Of a stretch of DNA of 64,000 nt, positions 1-8,863 are shown piece after piece (the first letter of the stretch is position 1; every line of letters begins with the position of its first letter). A model generated the notes under the pieces. The model made no database searches. It worked only from the letters and a program-made list of their open reading frames with translations, and had not been told where the DNA came from. A program made the translations under genes and the position numbers. The DNA is taken from assembly GCA_035911135.1 (NCBI GenBank), contig JAMHWD010000018.1, positions 1 through 64,000 on the forward strand, read 5' to 3'. The stretch is from JAMHWD01 sp035911135 (GTDB lineage Bacteria; Pseudomonadota; Alphaproteobacteria; Micavibrionales; Micavibrionaceae).

Positions 1-119
1 TTGCCCGTCACGCCAATCTCGCGCAGAACCTCATCCATGCTGCGACCCTGACCAATCAACACCTCCGCCTGACGCAAATATCCGATAATTTGCTCCGCCG
101 TATAACGCTTCCTTGCCAT
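1..119 (-). CDS. IS3-family transposase OrfA, N-terminal part (runs off the window)
   Basis: The 39 visible residues begin MARKRYTAEQIIGYLRQAEV and continue through GQGRSMDEVLREIGVTG. This is the usual start of the IS3/IS911 OrfA helix-turn-helix protein, which binds the element's ends and sets the frame for the OrfA-OrfB fusion transposase. The ATG at 119 is preceded by GGAGGCATTGC, a good ribosome binding site. The gene is cut by the window edge, so whether the element is intact cannot be judged. Confidence 0.75.
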   Translation of the reverse strand, partial: MARKRYTAEQIIGYLRQAEVLIGQGRSMDEVLREIGVTG

Positions 120-199
120 GCAATGCCTCCATAATTTGATGTCCGTTTCTTGATACCAGATTCACTCTAATACCGGACTCAATTATAGGGGGCGGGTCA
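1..199 (-). mobile_element. Terminal part of an IS3-family insertion sequence
   Basis: The window opens inside an insertion sequence. Its transposase gene starts at 119 on the minus strand. Reading into that gene, the sequence from 199 begins TGACCCGCCCCC, which resembles the TGA-plus-C-rich terminal inverted repeats of IS3-family (IS407-like) elements. The outer boundary is therefore placed at about 199. The other end, the target duplication and the second transposase frame lie outside the window. Confidence 0.6.
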
Positions 200-357
200 A
201 TTGAGCTTGAGATATAGATCACCACAACCATTACCATCAACCTTCCCGATACATACTTTATTTGATATTTACCGATAATTGAAGAACAGCCCTGACTATT
301 TTGCTGGCGGCAAAATTTAATAAGTTACGAAAAAAACAAAGGAGAAAAATACCCAAA

Positions 358-390
358 AGTCTAACGTTAGACTCTAACGGGAGTCTAACG
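358..390. repeat. 16-base perfect palindrome followed by TCTAACG repeats
   Basis: Positions 358-373 read AGTCTAACGTTAGACT, which is its own reverse complement. Two more copies of TCTAACG follow at 373-379 and 384-390. The block sits 13 bases beyond the 3' end of tRNA-Lys and about 160 bases from the IS end. It could be the tRNA terminator region, an operator or part of an attachment site. No T-run follows, so a classical intrinsic terminator is not supported. The rest of 200-403 is AT-rich and shows no gene. Confidence 0.5.
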
Positions 391-403
391 GAAACCCGGA
401 AAA

Positions 404-479
404 TGGTGATCGCGGAGGGATTCGAACCCTCGACCTACTGATTAAAAGTCAGTTGCTCTACCGGCTGAGCTACACGATC
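404..479 (-). tRNA. tRNA-Lys (anticodon TTT)
   Basis: The minus strand folds as a 76-base tRNA including an encoded CCA. The acceptor stem GATCGTG pairs with CGCGATC through one G-U, the D arm contains GCTCAGC, the anticodon loop is CTTTTAA (anticodon TTT), and the T arm carries GGTTCGAATCC. The discriminator base is A. A sigma70-like promoter lies about 30 bases upstream. Confidence 0.96.
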
Positions 480-507
480 ACTTCTGGTAATCCGGTAAGG
501 ATCACGC

Positions 508-536
508 ACAATATTGACTTGAGAAGCCTTCGTCAA
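508..536 (-). promoter_or_regulatory. Predicted sigma70 promoter of tRNA-Lys
   Basis: On the minus strand TTGACG (536-531) and TATTGT (513-508) are separated by 17 bases. Transcription would start near 501, about 20 bases before the mature tRNA 5' end. This is sequence match only. Confidence 0.5.
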
Positions 537-553
537 GGTTATCGGCGTCCTTT

Positions 554-1066
554 TTATGATTTTATAGACTTTTTCTTCAACTTTTCAGCCACTTGCGGGG
601 TTACAAACGGGCCAACATCCCCGCCAAGGGCGCAGATTTCCTTGACGAACGAGGCTGAGACAAACTGCCACTTATCCGAAGCCATCAGAAAAACCGTCTC
701 AATATCAGGGTCCAGCTTGGCGTTCATCCCCGTGAGCTGGAATTCGTATTCAAAATCCGACACCGCGCGAAGCCCCCGGACAATGCACGAAGCCTTCATG
801 TCTCTGGCGAACTGGATCAGCAAGTTATCAAAAGGCTCAACCGTGATCTCACAGCCCTTCTCCGGCAGGGCCTCGATATCGGCGCGGACCATGGCGCAGC
901 GCTCCTCCAGCGAGAATAACGGGCCTTTGCGCGCGTTTGAGGCCACCCCGACCACAAGCTTGTCCATCATCTGCGAGGCACGCTGGATCAGGTGCAAATG
1001 CCCTTTTGTGATCGGATCGAATGTGCCGGGATAAACGCCCGTTACAAATTTCGCGCTTTGCGGCAT
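554..1066 (-). CDS. coaD: Phosphopantetheine adenylyltransferase
   Basis: Transfers AMP from ATP to 4'-phosphopantetheine, giving dephospho-CoA, the penultimate step of coenzyme A synthesis in the cytosol. The 170-residue protein has the family's usual size. The nucleotidyltransferase motif GTFDPITKGH lies at residues 14-23, and the second motif region SASFVKE is near the C-terminus, where the family usually has an S-S-x-x-R/V-R-E-like stretch. It begins 2 bases after the membrane-protein gene upstream, which itself overlaps gyrA, so the three are probably co-transcribed. gyrA next to coaD is a common alphaproteobacterial arrangement. Confidence 0.95.
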   Translation of the reverse strand: MPQSAKFVTGVYPGTFDPITKGHLHLIQRASQMMDKLVVGVASNARKGPLFSLEERCAMVRADIEALPEKGCEITVEPFDNLLIQFARDMKASCIVRGLRAVSDFEYEFQLTGMNAKLDPDIETVFLMASDKWQFVSASFVKEICALGGDVGPFVTPQVAEKLKKKSIKS

Positions 1067-1068
1067 TG

Positions 1069-1722
1069 CTACTGCGCCTGCTGCTGGGCTGGCGGCGGCG
1101 AAACCGGCGCGGGCAAAGGCGCGGCCTGCGCTGGTGCAGGCGGAACCACCGGCGCTGGCTGAGCGGCGGGCTGCGGCGAAATCCGTTGTGCAGGCTGTTG
1201 CGGCACGGCCTGTGGCGGCGTTGCCGGCGCAGGCATTGTGGGCTGCTGGACCTGCGTTGTACCGGGCATTTGAATCGTCTTGGGCGTCTGCCCGGCCATA
1301 ATGTCATCATAGAGCGAGAAGACGAACAGCACATGCACAAATAGCGCAAGACCTGTAATCACAAACATGCGCGTATAGGTTTTTATTTTATCCGCCAGTT
1401 GGCGCTCCCGCTTTGTTTTCTTGAGATGCGAGGCATAAGTTGCGTAACAGATGGCGGCATATATCGGCATCAGAAAGCTGATAAGGGTCGAAGCCAGAAA
1501 GGCCAGCACCGTCATAACCTGCTTCTGCGTAAAATCCTTTTTGCCCATGACCTGCTTGTGTTCAAAAACAATATGAACGCACAGCACCAGATACATCACG
1601 AACATGACACTTTTGACCCAGACGGCATCGCCAAACAGCATCGCCACCAGCAGCAATCCATAAGGCACGACCCATTCGCCGTCACGGATGTACAGATCTG
1701 TACCAAAAGGTTTTTGCATCAT
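1069..1722 (-). CDS. Membrane protein with a long Pro/Ala/Gln-rich tail, function unknown
   Basis: I do not recognise this 217-residue protein. Four hydrophobic segments are visible (about 18-35, 38-55, 68-92 and 114-135), with a basic stretch KKTKRERQLADK between the last two. From about residue 150 it becomes a low-complexity tail of Pro, Ala and Gln that would be extended and probably lies outside the membrane. Its start overlaps the gyrA stop by four bases (ATGA), indicating translational coupling, and coaD follows after 2 bases. Coupling to two housekeeping genes suggests constitutive expression; its role is open. Confidence 0.8.
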   Translation of the reverse strand: MMQKPFGTDLYIRDGEWVVPYGLLLVAMLFGDAVWVKSVMFVMYLVLCVHIVFEHKQVMGKKDFTQKQVMTVLAFLASTLISFLMPIYAAICYATYASHLKKTKRERQLADKIKTYTRMFVITGLALFVHVLFVFSLYDDIMAGQTPKTIQMPGTTQVQQPTMPAPATPPQAVPQQPAQRISPQPAAQPAPVVPPAPAQAAPLPAPVSPPPAQQQAQ

Positions 1723-4484
1723 GCCTCGTCTCCGCCATTATCTGCGGATTCCACCGCGCCTTCTCCGGCCTCGCCGGCCAGTTCCTCGCCCTCGGCATTG
1801 GATTCGTCCTGATCCTGCCCGTCATCAATCAGCCACGCAACCGAGACGACATTCTCGCCCTTGCCCACGCGGAAGATGGTCACGCCTTGCGCGGCGCGTC
1901 CGGTTGTGCGGATCGTATTGACCGGCGTGCGGATCAACTGCCCCTTATCGGTGACCAGCATGATCTGGTGCTCGTCCGTCACGGGGAATGTCGCCACGAC
2001 CTCGCCGCCGTTTTTGTCGGTCAGCGCCATATTGGTCACGCCCTGCCCGCCGCGTCCGGTGAGGCGATACTCGTAACTGGAAGTGCGCTTGCCGAATCCG
2101 CCATTGGTGACAGTTAGCAACAACTGCTCATTCTCCAGCAATTCGCGGAAGCGCTCCGGCGAAAGCTCCAGATTAACCGGCGTGTAATCCTGATTTTCAT
2201 CATCGGAATCAATAACCTGTCCGGCGGCCTTCATGTAGGCACTGCGCTCCTCCGGCGAGACTTCCAGATGTTTCAGCACCGACATGGAGATAACCTCATC
2301 CCCCTTGCCCAGCTTGATGCCGCGCACACCTGTCGATGTCCGTCCGGCGAAAACACGAATTTCCGTGACCGGGAATCGGATCGCCTTGCCCAGTTTGGAG
2401 GCCAGCATGACATCCTCATCCTCGCGGCAGAGCTTGACGGAGACGAGCTTCTCATCACCCTCCAGCTTCATGGCGATCAGACCGTTGGAACGGATATTCT
2501 TGAAGTCCGAGAGCTTGTTCCGGCGCACCGAACCATGGCTGGTGGCGAACATGATATCCAATGCTTCCCACTCGGCCTCATCTTCGGGCAGGTGCATGTA
2601 AACGGAAACCGTCTCGCCCTGCTCCAGCGGCAGCAGGTTGATCAGGGCGCGGCCTCGCGCCTGCGGCGTGCCCAGCGGAATCTGATAGACCTTCATCCGG
2701 TGGACGATCCCGCGTGATGTAAAGAACAATATCGGCGTGTGTGTCGAGGATACAAACATGTCGGAGATAAAATCATCATCCTTCATGTTAATACCCGAAC
2801 GGCCCTTGCCGCCGCGCTTTTGCGCGCGGTAAGTATCCAGCGGCACGCGTTTGATGTAACCGCCGCCGGTCATCATCACGACCATTTCCTCGCGCTGGAT
2901 CAGGTCTTCGATATCGACCTCGAATTCGGATTCCTGAATTTCAGTACGGCGCGGCGTGTTGAAGCGTTCCTTAACATCCGTCAGCTCCTCGCGCAACACT
3001 TCCAGCAGCCTCTCGCGGGAGGCCAGAATAGCCAGATATTCGGCAATCTTGTCGGTAATCTCGCGCAGCTCATCGCCGATCTTGTCACGCTCAAGGCCGG
3101 TCAGGCGGTGCAGGCGCAGATCAAGAATGGCTTTGGCCTGCGCTTCCGACATCTGGTACACGCCGTCCGCAACCGCATATTCAGGATCGTCAATCAGTTC
3201 GATCAGCGGCGCCACGTCCTTCGCCGGCCAAGCCTTGGCCAGTAATTTTTCACGCGCATCCGTGGGGTTTTCCGCATTGCGGATCAGGGCGATAATTTCA
3301 TCAATATTGGCAACGGCCACGGCCAGACCGGCCAAGATATGCGCGCGGTCCCGCGCCTTGCCCAGTTCATAGATCGTCCGGCGCGTGATAACTTCTTCCC
3401 GGAATTTCAGGAAGGCGCGGATCATATCCTTGATCAGCATCGTCTGCGGCTTGCCGTTATGCAGGGCCACCATGTTACAGGCGAAATTCGTCTGCAGGGA
3501 TGTGTGCTTGAAAAGCTGGTTCAGGACAACTTCCGGATTGGCATTGTTCTTCAGCTCAATAACCATCCGAACGCCCTGACGGTCGGATTCATCGCGGATT
3601 TCGTGGATATCTTCGACAATCTTCTCGCGGGCAACTTCGCCCAGGCGCTCCAGCAGCTTGCCCTTGTTCACCTGATAGGGCACTTCGTGAATGATAATCG
3701 CATCGCGCTTGCCGATTTCCTCAAACGAGGTTTTCGCGCGCATGACAACCGATCCGTTGCCGGTGTTATAGGCGCTGCGGATACCGTTGCGCCCCAGAAT
3801 ATACGCCCCTGTCGGGAAGTCCGGGCCGGGAATGATTTCGTTCAGCTCTTCCGTGGAAAGATCCGGGTTTTCGATCATGGCGAAACAGCCATCAATCACT
3901 TCGCCCAGATTATGCGGCGGGATGTTGGTGGCCATACCCACGGCAATACCGCCCGCGCCGTTCACCAGCAAATTCGGAATACGCGCCGGCAGGACAACAG
4001 GCTCAACAGTGGATTCATCGTAGTTGGGCTGGAAATCGACCGTGTCCTTGTCGATATCATCGAGCAAGGCTTCGGCGGATTTGGCCATACGGGCTTCGGT
4101 GTAACGCATCGCGGCCGGCGGATCGCCATCCATCGAGCCAAAGTTACCCTGACCATCCACCAATGGCAGACGAAGGCTGAAATCCTGCGCCGTACGCACC
4201 AATGCATCATAAATCGCCTGATCGCCATGGGGGTGATATTTACCCATGACATCCCCGACGATACGGGCGGATTTCTTGTAAGCCTTGTCGGACGTGTAAC
4301 CGCCTTCGCGCATCGCATAGAAAATACGGCGGTGAACAGGCTTGAGGCCGTCACGAACATCAGGCAGCGCGCGGGAGACAATAACGCTCATCGCATAGTC
4401 CAGATAGGACTGCTTCATCTCATCTTCGAGTGTGATGGTCGGTATGCCGTTTTCGGGTTCGATCGGCTCAGCGTTGGAACTCAT
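1719..4484 (-). CDS. gyrA: DNA gyrase subunit A
   Basis: Breakage-reunion subunit of the A2B2 type II topoisomerase that introduces negative supercoils. The catalytic tyrosine is Tyr128 in AAMRYTEAR. The GyrA box QKRGGKG in the C-terminal beta-pinwheel separates it from ParC. At 921 residues it is slightly longer than E. coli GyrA because of an acidic tail rich in Glu, Asp and Gly. In the quinolone-resistance region the sequence is HPHGDQAIYD: Gln89 stands where E. coli has Ser83, while the Asp87 equivalent (Asp93) is kept. No gyrB is in the window. The 145 bases between prfA and this gene hold no further gene. Confidence 0.97.
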   Translation of the reverse strand: MSSNAEPIEPENGIPTITLEDEMKQSYLDYAMSVIVSRALPDVRDGLKPVHRRIFYAMREGGYTSDKAYKKSARIVGDVMGKYHPHGDQAIYDALVRTAQDFSLRLPLVDGQGNFGSMDGDPPAAMRYTEARMAKSAEALLDDIDKDTVDFQPNYDESTVEPVVLPARIPNLLVNGAGGIAVGMATNIPPHNLGEVIDGCFAMIENPDLSTEELNEIIPGPDFPTGAYILGRNGIRSAYNTGNGSVVMRAKTSFEEIGKRDAIIIHEVPYQVNKGKLLERLGEVAREKIVEDIHEIRDESDRQGVRMVIELKNNANPEVVLNQLFKHTSLQTNFACNMVALHNGKPQTMLIKDMIRAFLKFREEVITRRTIYELGKARDRAHILAGLAVAVANIDEIIALIRNAENPTDAREKLLAKAWPAKDVAPLIELIDDPEYAVADGVYQMSEAQAKAILDLRLHRLTGLERDKIGDELREITDKIAEYLAILASRERLLEVLREELTDVKERFNTPRRTEIQESEFEVDIEDLIQREEMVVMMTGGGYIKRVPLDTYRAQKRGGKGRSGINMKDDDFISDMFVSSTHTPILFFTSRGIVHRMKVYQIPLGTPQARGRALINLLPLEQGETVSVYMHLPEDEAEWEALDIMFATSHGSVRRNKLSDFKNIRSNGLIAMKLEGDEKLVSVKLCREDEDVMLASKLGKAIRFPVTEIRVFAGRTSTGVRGIKLGKGDEVISMSVLKHLEVSPEERSAYMKAAGQVIDSDDENQDYTPVNLELSPERFRELLENEQLLLTVTNGGFGKRTSSYEYRLTGRGGQGVTNMALTDKNGGEVVATFPVTDEHQIMLVTDKGQLIRTPVNTIRTTGRAAQGVTIFRVGKGENVVSVAWLIDDGQDQDESNAEGEELAGEAGEGAVESADNGGDEA

Positions 4485-4629
4485 AAATTTCTGCCTGTTT
4501 TCAAGCGGTTAAATAACCCATGATTCCTAGCAATTTTGCGGCCTCAAGGCAAGGCGCAAAGCGGTTTTTAGGCCTATTTCTGTGGACAAAAAATGCGCGG
4601 CAAAATCACATGTTTTCTGAAAAATAAAA

Positions 4630-5691
4630 TCACGCCATCGCGGCGAGAGCCTCGGCCTGATCTTCCGATCTCAATCCTTCGATAATCTCATCAAGACACG
4701 CGCCGTTTACCACCTCATCCAGCTTGTAAAGCGTCAGGTTAATGCGGTGATCCGTGACCCGGCCTTGCGGATAATTATATGTCCTGATCCGCTCGGAACG
4801 ATCGCCCGATCCCACCTGCGATTTGCGGTCCTTGGCGCGTTCATCAGCCAGTTTCTGGCGCTGCGCGTCATACAAACGTGTACGCAGGATCCTCATGGCC
4901 TTATCGCGGTTCTTGTGCTGGGAGCGTTCCTCCTGCATCTCCACGACAACGCCGGTGGGGATGTGCGTAATACGAACGGCGGAATCAGTGGTGTTAACGT
5001 GCTGACCGCCCGCGCCTTGCGAACGGTATGTATCCACACGCAAATCCTCAGTTCGGATTTCAATATCCACTTCCTGCGCTTCGGGCAGGACGGCCACGGT
5101 GGCAGCAGATGTATGGATACGCCCGCCGCTCTCCGTCTTGGGGATGCGCTGAACGCGGTGAACGCCGGATTCAAATTTCAAAAGGCCAAACACATCACGG
5201 CCTGAAATTTCGGCGATGATTTCCTTGTATCCGCCGACATCGCTTTCGGATGCCTCGACAACCTCCAGCCGCCAGCCCATCTTGGCGGCAAAGCCCTTAT
5301 ACATGGCAAAAAGATCTCCGGCGAACAACGCGGCCTCATCGCCCCCCGTTCCGGCGCGGATTTCAAGAATGGCATTCCTTGTATCGGCCTCATCACGCGG
5401 GATCAGGGCAAGGCGCACATTCTTCTCCAGTTCGGGAAGGCGGTCATTCATGACATAAAGCTCATCCTGCGCGATGGCCTTCATGTCAGGGTCGGAAAGC
5501 AGTTCCTCAAGACCCGCCTTTTCCTCAATCGCCTTCTTATAGGCGTTGATCGCCTCGACGATGGGATTAAGCTCGGCATATTCCTTGGACATCTGCACGA
5601 ATTTCTCGCCTGACAGATTTCCGGCAGACATCAGCGCAGCCAGCTCTTCATGGCGGGCGCTGATCGTGGATAATTTTTCCTGAAAGGACAT
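4630..5691 (-). CDS. prfA: Peptide chain release factor 1
   Basis: Recognises UAA and UAG stop codons and triggers release of the finished peptide. The 353-residue protein carries the RF1-type codon-recognition tripeptide PKT at 184-186 (P-x-T, not the SPF of RF2) and the universally conserved GGQ at 228-230, whose Gln inserts into the peptidyl transferase centre. It lies 26 bases after rodZ. The methyltransferase prmC, which often follows prfA, is not next to it here; gyrA is the downstream neighbour. Confidence 0.97.
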   Translation of the reverse strand: MSFQEKLSTISARHEELAALMSAGNLSGEKFVQMSKEYAELNPIVEAINAYKKAIEEKAGLEELLSDPDMKAIAQDELYVMNDRLPELEKNVRLALIPRDEADTRNAILEIRAGTGGDEAALFAGDLFAMYKGFAAKMGWRLEVVEASESDVGGYKEIIAEISGRDVFGLLKFESGVHRVQRIPKTESGGRIHTSAATVAVLPEAQEVDIEIRTEDLRVDTYRSQGAGGQHVNTTDSAVRITHIPTGVVVEMQEERSQHKNRDKAMRILRTRLYDAQRQKLADERAKDRKSQVGSGDRSERIRTYNYPQGRVTDHRINLTLYKLDEVVNGACLDEIIEGLRSEDQAEALAAMA

Positions 5692-5717
5692 AAGGGATAC
5701 CCGGAATAAATACGACG

Positions 5718-6752
5718 CTAGCGGGTCTTGCGCGCCATGGATTTCAGCGTACGGGCATTGAGCGATATGCCGCGTCTCACCTGTCCTTGCGCGCCCAGCG
5801 GCCCGATTTCAACGCCATCAGCCACAATCGTCACGCCCGAAGCATTGCCCAGCGACATCGTCAGGTCCGGGCTGTCCGGCACAAAATACTGATCCCCGGC
5901 CTGCAGCACGCGGGAAACCAGCGCCTTGCCATTGGCATCACGAATTTCAACCCAGCTGTTTTCCGTGACATTCAGGATAATGCCTTTTTTCTGCTCCTCC
6001 GTGATGGCGGGGGCGGGGGCCGCTGTGGCGGCGGCTGGCAAGACTTGCGCTTGCTCCGGCGCGGGTGTTGTCCCGGCCGCGGCTTGCGCCTGATCGGCGT
6101 TGACCGGCGGGGGCGGCGTGATGCCATCGGCGGCGCTGACGGTGATCCCGCCCGGAATATTGCTTTGCGGTGTGGATGCTGCGACTTCCGGCGCGGCGGC
6201 AGACCCGGCCGAAGGCGCAACCATCGCCGTTTGCTGGGCCGCATCCGGGGCGGCGGCTGGCGGGGTTTGCGGTGCGGCGGCAGCTGCTTGCGTTTCAGGT
6301 TTGGACACCGGCGGGATGCTGGAGATATCCATCGTATCGCTGGCCGATGATCCGGCCCATACGGCAATCAAAATGACGCCGACCACGGCCGCAATCACGG
6401 CAAAGGGCATGGCGGGCAGCTTGCTTTCAGAGGCCGGAACCGGAAAGCTTAAATTCTTCTCCGGCTTGGCCGTACCGTAGGATTGCTTTTTGAACAGGCT
6501 GACCATCTTGTCGCCGTCAAAGCCCAGATATTCGGCATAGGACCGGACGAAACCGATCGCATAGACGCGGCCCGGCAACTGGCTGATATCGCCCTTTTCC
6601 AATGCATCCAGTTGTATGGCGCGGATACGCAAGTTACGCTCGACCTGATCAAGGGATTGACCGTAATGCTCGCGGGCGCGGCGCAAAATCTCACCCACCG
6701 CCATATCGGTGTGGAAGTCATTTTGCTGCTGTTTTTGGGCGGCCTCGCTCAT
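5718..6752 (-). CDS. rodZ: RodZ-like cytoskeletal membrane protein (helix-turn-helix plus DUF4115)
   Basis: RodZ couples the MreB cytoskeleton to the peptidoglycan elongation machinery. The 344-residue protein has a Cro/C1-type helix-turn-helix at about 17-85 (GEILRRAREHYGQSLDQVER), a basic stretch, a single transmembrane helix at about 114-134, a long Ala/Pro/Gln-rich periplasmic linker and a C-terminal DUF4115 beta domain at about 260-335. This order is that of RodZ. It sits between lysC and prfA on the same strand and no mreB is present. The low-complexity linker is the most variable part of the family. Confidence 0.82.
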   Translation of the reverse strand: MSEAAQKQQQNDFHTDMAVGEILRRAREHYGQSLDQVERNLRIRAIQLDALEKGDISQLPGRVYAIGFVRSYAEYLGFDGDKMVSLFKKQSYGTAKPEKNLSFPVPASESKLPAMPFAVIAAVVGVILIAVWAGSSASDTMDISSIPPVSKPETQAAAAAPQTPPAAAPDAAQQTAMVAPSAGSAAAPEVAASTPQSNIPGGITVSAADGITPPPPVNADQAQAAAGTTPAPEQAQVLPAAATAAPAPAITEEQKKGIILNVTENSWVEIRDANGKALVSRVLQAGDQYFVPDSPDLTMSLGNASGVTIVADGVEIGPLGAQGQVRRGISLNARTLKSMARKTR

Positions 6753-6830
6753 AATGCCCGTATTTATAAGGCATAATGCGGCTTTGGGCTAGTGAGAAAA
6801 TTCTGCATTTGCAGGCCAAAAGACGAAGAA

Positions 6831-8054
6831 TTACTTCTCAAGACCGTAAGCGGCGTGAAGCGAGCGCACGGCCAGTTCGGTATATTCCTCGGAAATCAGG
6901 ACGCTGACCTTGATTTCGGATGTCGAGATCACCTGAATATTGATCCCCTTGGACGCCAGCGTTTCAAACATCGTATTGGCCACGCCGGCATGGCTGCGCA
7001 TGCCCACGCCCACGACAGAAATCTTGGAAACATTCGTCGCAGTCTGGATTTCCTGATCCTTGAAATCAGCCTTAATGGCTTCCAGCGCACGGGGCAAATC
7101 GCCGCGCGGCACGGTAAATGTCATGTCGGTGGTCTTGCCATCGGATGATATGTTCTGGACGATCATATCGACGTTGATATTGGCATCGGCCAGCGGGCGG
7201 AACAATTTGGCGGCCACGCCCGGCACATCCGGCACTTTCATGACGGTAACTTTCGCTTCATCGCGGCTATAGGCGATTCCGGTGACGAGTTGCTGTTCCA
7301 CGATATCTTCTTCCTTTGTTACGAGGGTTCCCGGCAGATCGCTGCCGACTTGTTCATCAAAGCTGGAGAGCACCTGAATGGCGACATCCTTTTTCATGCC
7401 GATCTCAACAGACCGGGTTTGCAGCACCTTAGCCCCCAGCGAGGCCAGCTCCAGCATTTCCTCAAATGAAATGCGCCCGATTTTGCGGGCATTGGGCACG
7501 ATGCGCGGGTCTGTGGTGTACACACCGTCCACATCCGTATAGATATCGCAGCGATCCGCATTCAGCGCCGCGGCAATAGCCACCGCCGATGTATCGGACC
7601 CGCCGCGTCCTAATGTTGTAATGCGATTGTCGTCTGTAACCCCTTGAAATCCCGGAACAACGGCAACTTCACCGCGGTTCAGGCGCTCCATCAAAAGCTC
7701 GGAATCAATCTCGCGGATGCGGGCTTTGCCGTGGGAATTATCGGTGCGGAAGGGGATCTGCCATCCCAGCCAGCTCCGGGCGACAACGCCCTGTTTTTGC
7801 AAGGCCATGGCCATCAATCCGGCGGTGATCTGCTCCCCGCTGGAGACCACCACGTCATATTCGCGGGCATCATGCATGGGGCTGATTTTCGCGCAGTAAT
7901 CCACCAATTGGTTGGTCACGCCGGACATGGCCGAGACCACGACAACAACCTTATGACCGGCTTTGACCTCGCGCACGACCTTGGCGGCCGCGTTTTCAAT
8001 GCGGGCCGGGTCTGCGACGGATGTCCCGCCAAATTTTGCAACGATCAATGCCAT
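6831..8054 (-). CDS. lysC: Aspartate kinase
   Basis: Phosphorylates aspartate, the first committed step toward lysine, threonine, methionine and meso-diaminopimelate. The 407-residue, single-function enzyme begins with KFGGTSV, the ATP-binding signature. It has GRGGSDTSA in the kinase domain and two ACT regulatory domains from about 265 to the end, which in relatives bind lysine and/or threonine. The nearby dapB at 55386-56147 acts later in the same pathway. Its start lies 44 bases from the divergent ubiG. A GAGACGAT stretch upstream of ATG could serve as the ribosome site. Confidence 0.95.
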   Translation of the reverse strand: MALIVAKFGGTSVADPARIENAAAKVVREVKAGHKVVVVVSAMSGVTNQLVDYCAKISPMHDAREYDVVVSSGEQITAGLMAMALQKQGVVARSWLGWQIPFRTDNSHGKARIREIDSELLMERLNRGEVAVVPGFQGVTDDNRITTLGRGGSDTSAVAIAAALNADRCDIYTDVDGVYTTDPRIVPNARKIGRISFEEMLELASLGAKVLQTRSVEIGMKKDVAIQVLSSFDEQVGSDLPGTLVTKEEDIVEQQLVTGIAYSRDEAKVTVMKVPDVPGVAAKLFRPLADANINVDMIVQNISSDGKTTDMTFTVPRGDLPRALEAIKADFKDQEIQTATNVSKISVVGVGMRSHAGVANTMFETLASKGINIQVISTSEIKVSVLISEEYTELAVRSLHAAYGLEK

Positions 8055-8098
8055 ATATCGTCTCGACTTTTCATGCTTATTGATATTACATCAAGGCT

Positions 8099-8824
8099 AT
8101 GACCAATACTGTCGATCAAAAAGAAATTCAAGCGTTTTCAAAAGATGCCGCGCAGTGGTGGGACCCGGCCGGGCCATTTGCGCCGCTACACCGCCTTAAC
8201 CCTGTGCGTATGGGTTATATAAGGGGGCGGATCTGCGATCATTTCGGACTTGAACAAAACGACCTTAAGCCCTTTAAAAACCTTAAAATTCTGGATGTAG
8301 GCTGCGGCGGCGGGCTGGTCTGCGAACCCTTGGCACGCCTCGGCGGCACTGTCACCGGCCTCGATGCCGCCCCGGTAGCCATTGAAGCCGCGAAAGATCA
8401 CGCGAAGGCATCAGGGCTTTCAATAACCTACCGCGCCGAGCCATCGGATAATCACAAGGGCGGGCCGTATGATGTCATCACCGCCCTTGAGATCATCGAG
8501 CATGTCAGCGACACGCACGCCTTCATCGCGTCCTTAAGAAAACTCCTGAAACCCGGCGGTATCCTGATCGTCTCCACGCTCAACCGCACGGGAAAATCCT
8601 ATGCGCTGGGCATTGTGGCTGCGGAATATATTCTGGGCTGGGTGCCCAAGGGCACGCATGACTGGAAGAAATTCGTGAAACCTTCTGAACTGGCCGCCCT
8701 GCTCCGCGCGCATGACCTTGCGCCATCTGAAACCGCCGGGCTTGTTTTCAATCCGCTGGGCGGCGACTTTACGATTTCAAAAACCGATCTCGATGTGAAT
8801 TACCTTATGGTGGCGAAGGGTTAG
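8099..8824 (+). CDS. ubiG: Ubiquinone biosynthesis O-methyltransferase
   Basis: Performs the two O-methylations of ubiquinone synthesis using S-adenosylmethionine. The 241-residue protein has the N-terminal DPAGPFAPLHRLNPVRMGYI stretch typical of UbiG, the SAM motif LDVGCGGG at about 63-70, and the second motif GLDAAP. The late segment KGTHDWKKFVKPSEL is also a UbiG hallmark. It is divergent from lysC. Together with the UbiH-like enzyme at 14182-15402 it indicates aerobic ubiquinone-based respiration. Confidence 0.94.
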   Translation: MTNTVDQKEIQAFSKDAAQWWDPAGPFAPLHRLNPVRMGYIRGRICDHFGLEQNDLKPFKNLKILDVGCGGGLVCEPLARLGGTVTGLDAAPVAIEAAKDHAKASGLSITYRAEPSDNHKGGPYDVITALEIIEHVSDTHAFIASLRKLLKPGGILIVSTLNRTGKSYALGIVAAEYILGWVPKGTHDWKKFVKPSELAALLRAHDLAPSETAGLVFNPLGGDFTISKTDLDVNYLMVAKG

Positions 8825-8863
8825 TAAAACTGCGACCACTCCCTCAACGTGCCACCCCTAAGC

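Noticed and set aside
3339..4523. 394-codon plus-strand frame opposite gyrA
   Set aside because: gyrA is unambiguous, and the antisense product has no recognisable feature.
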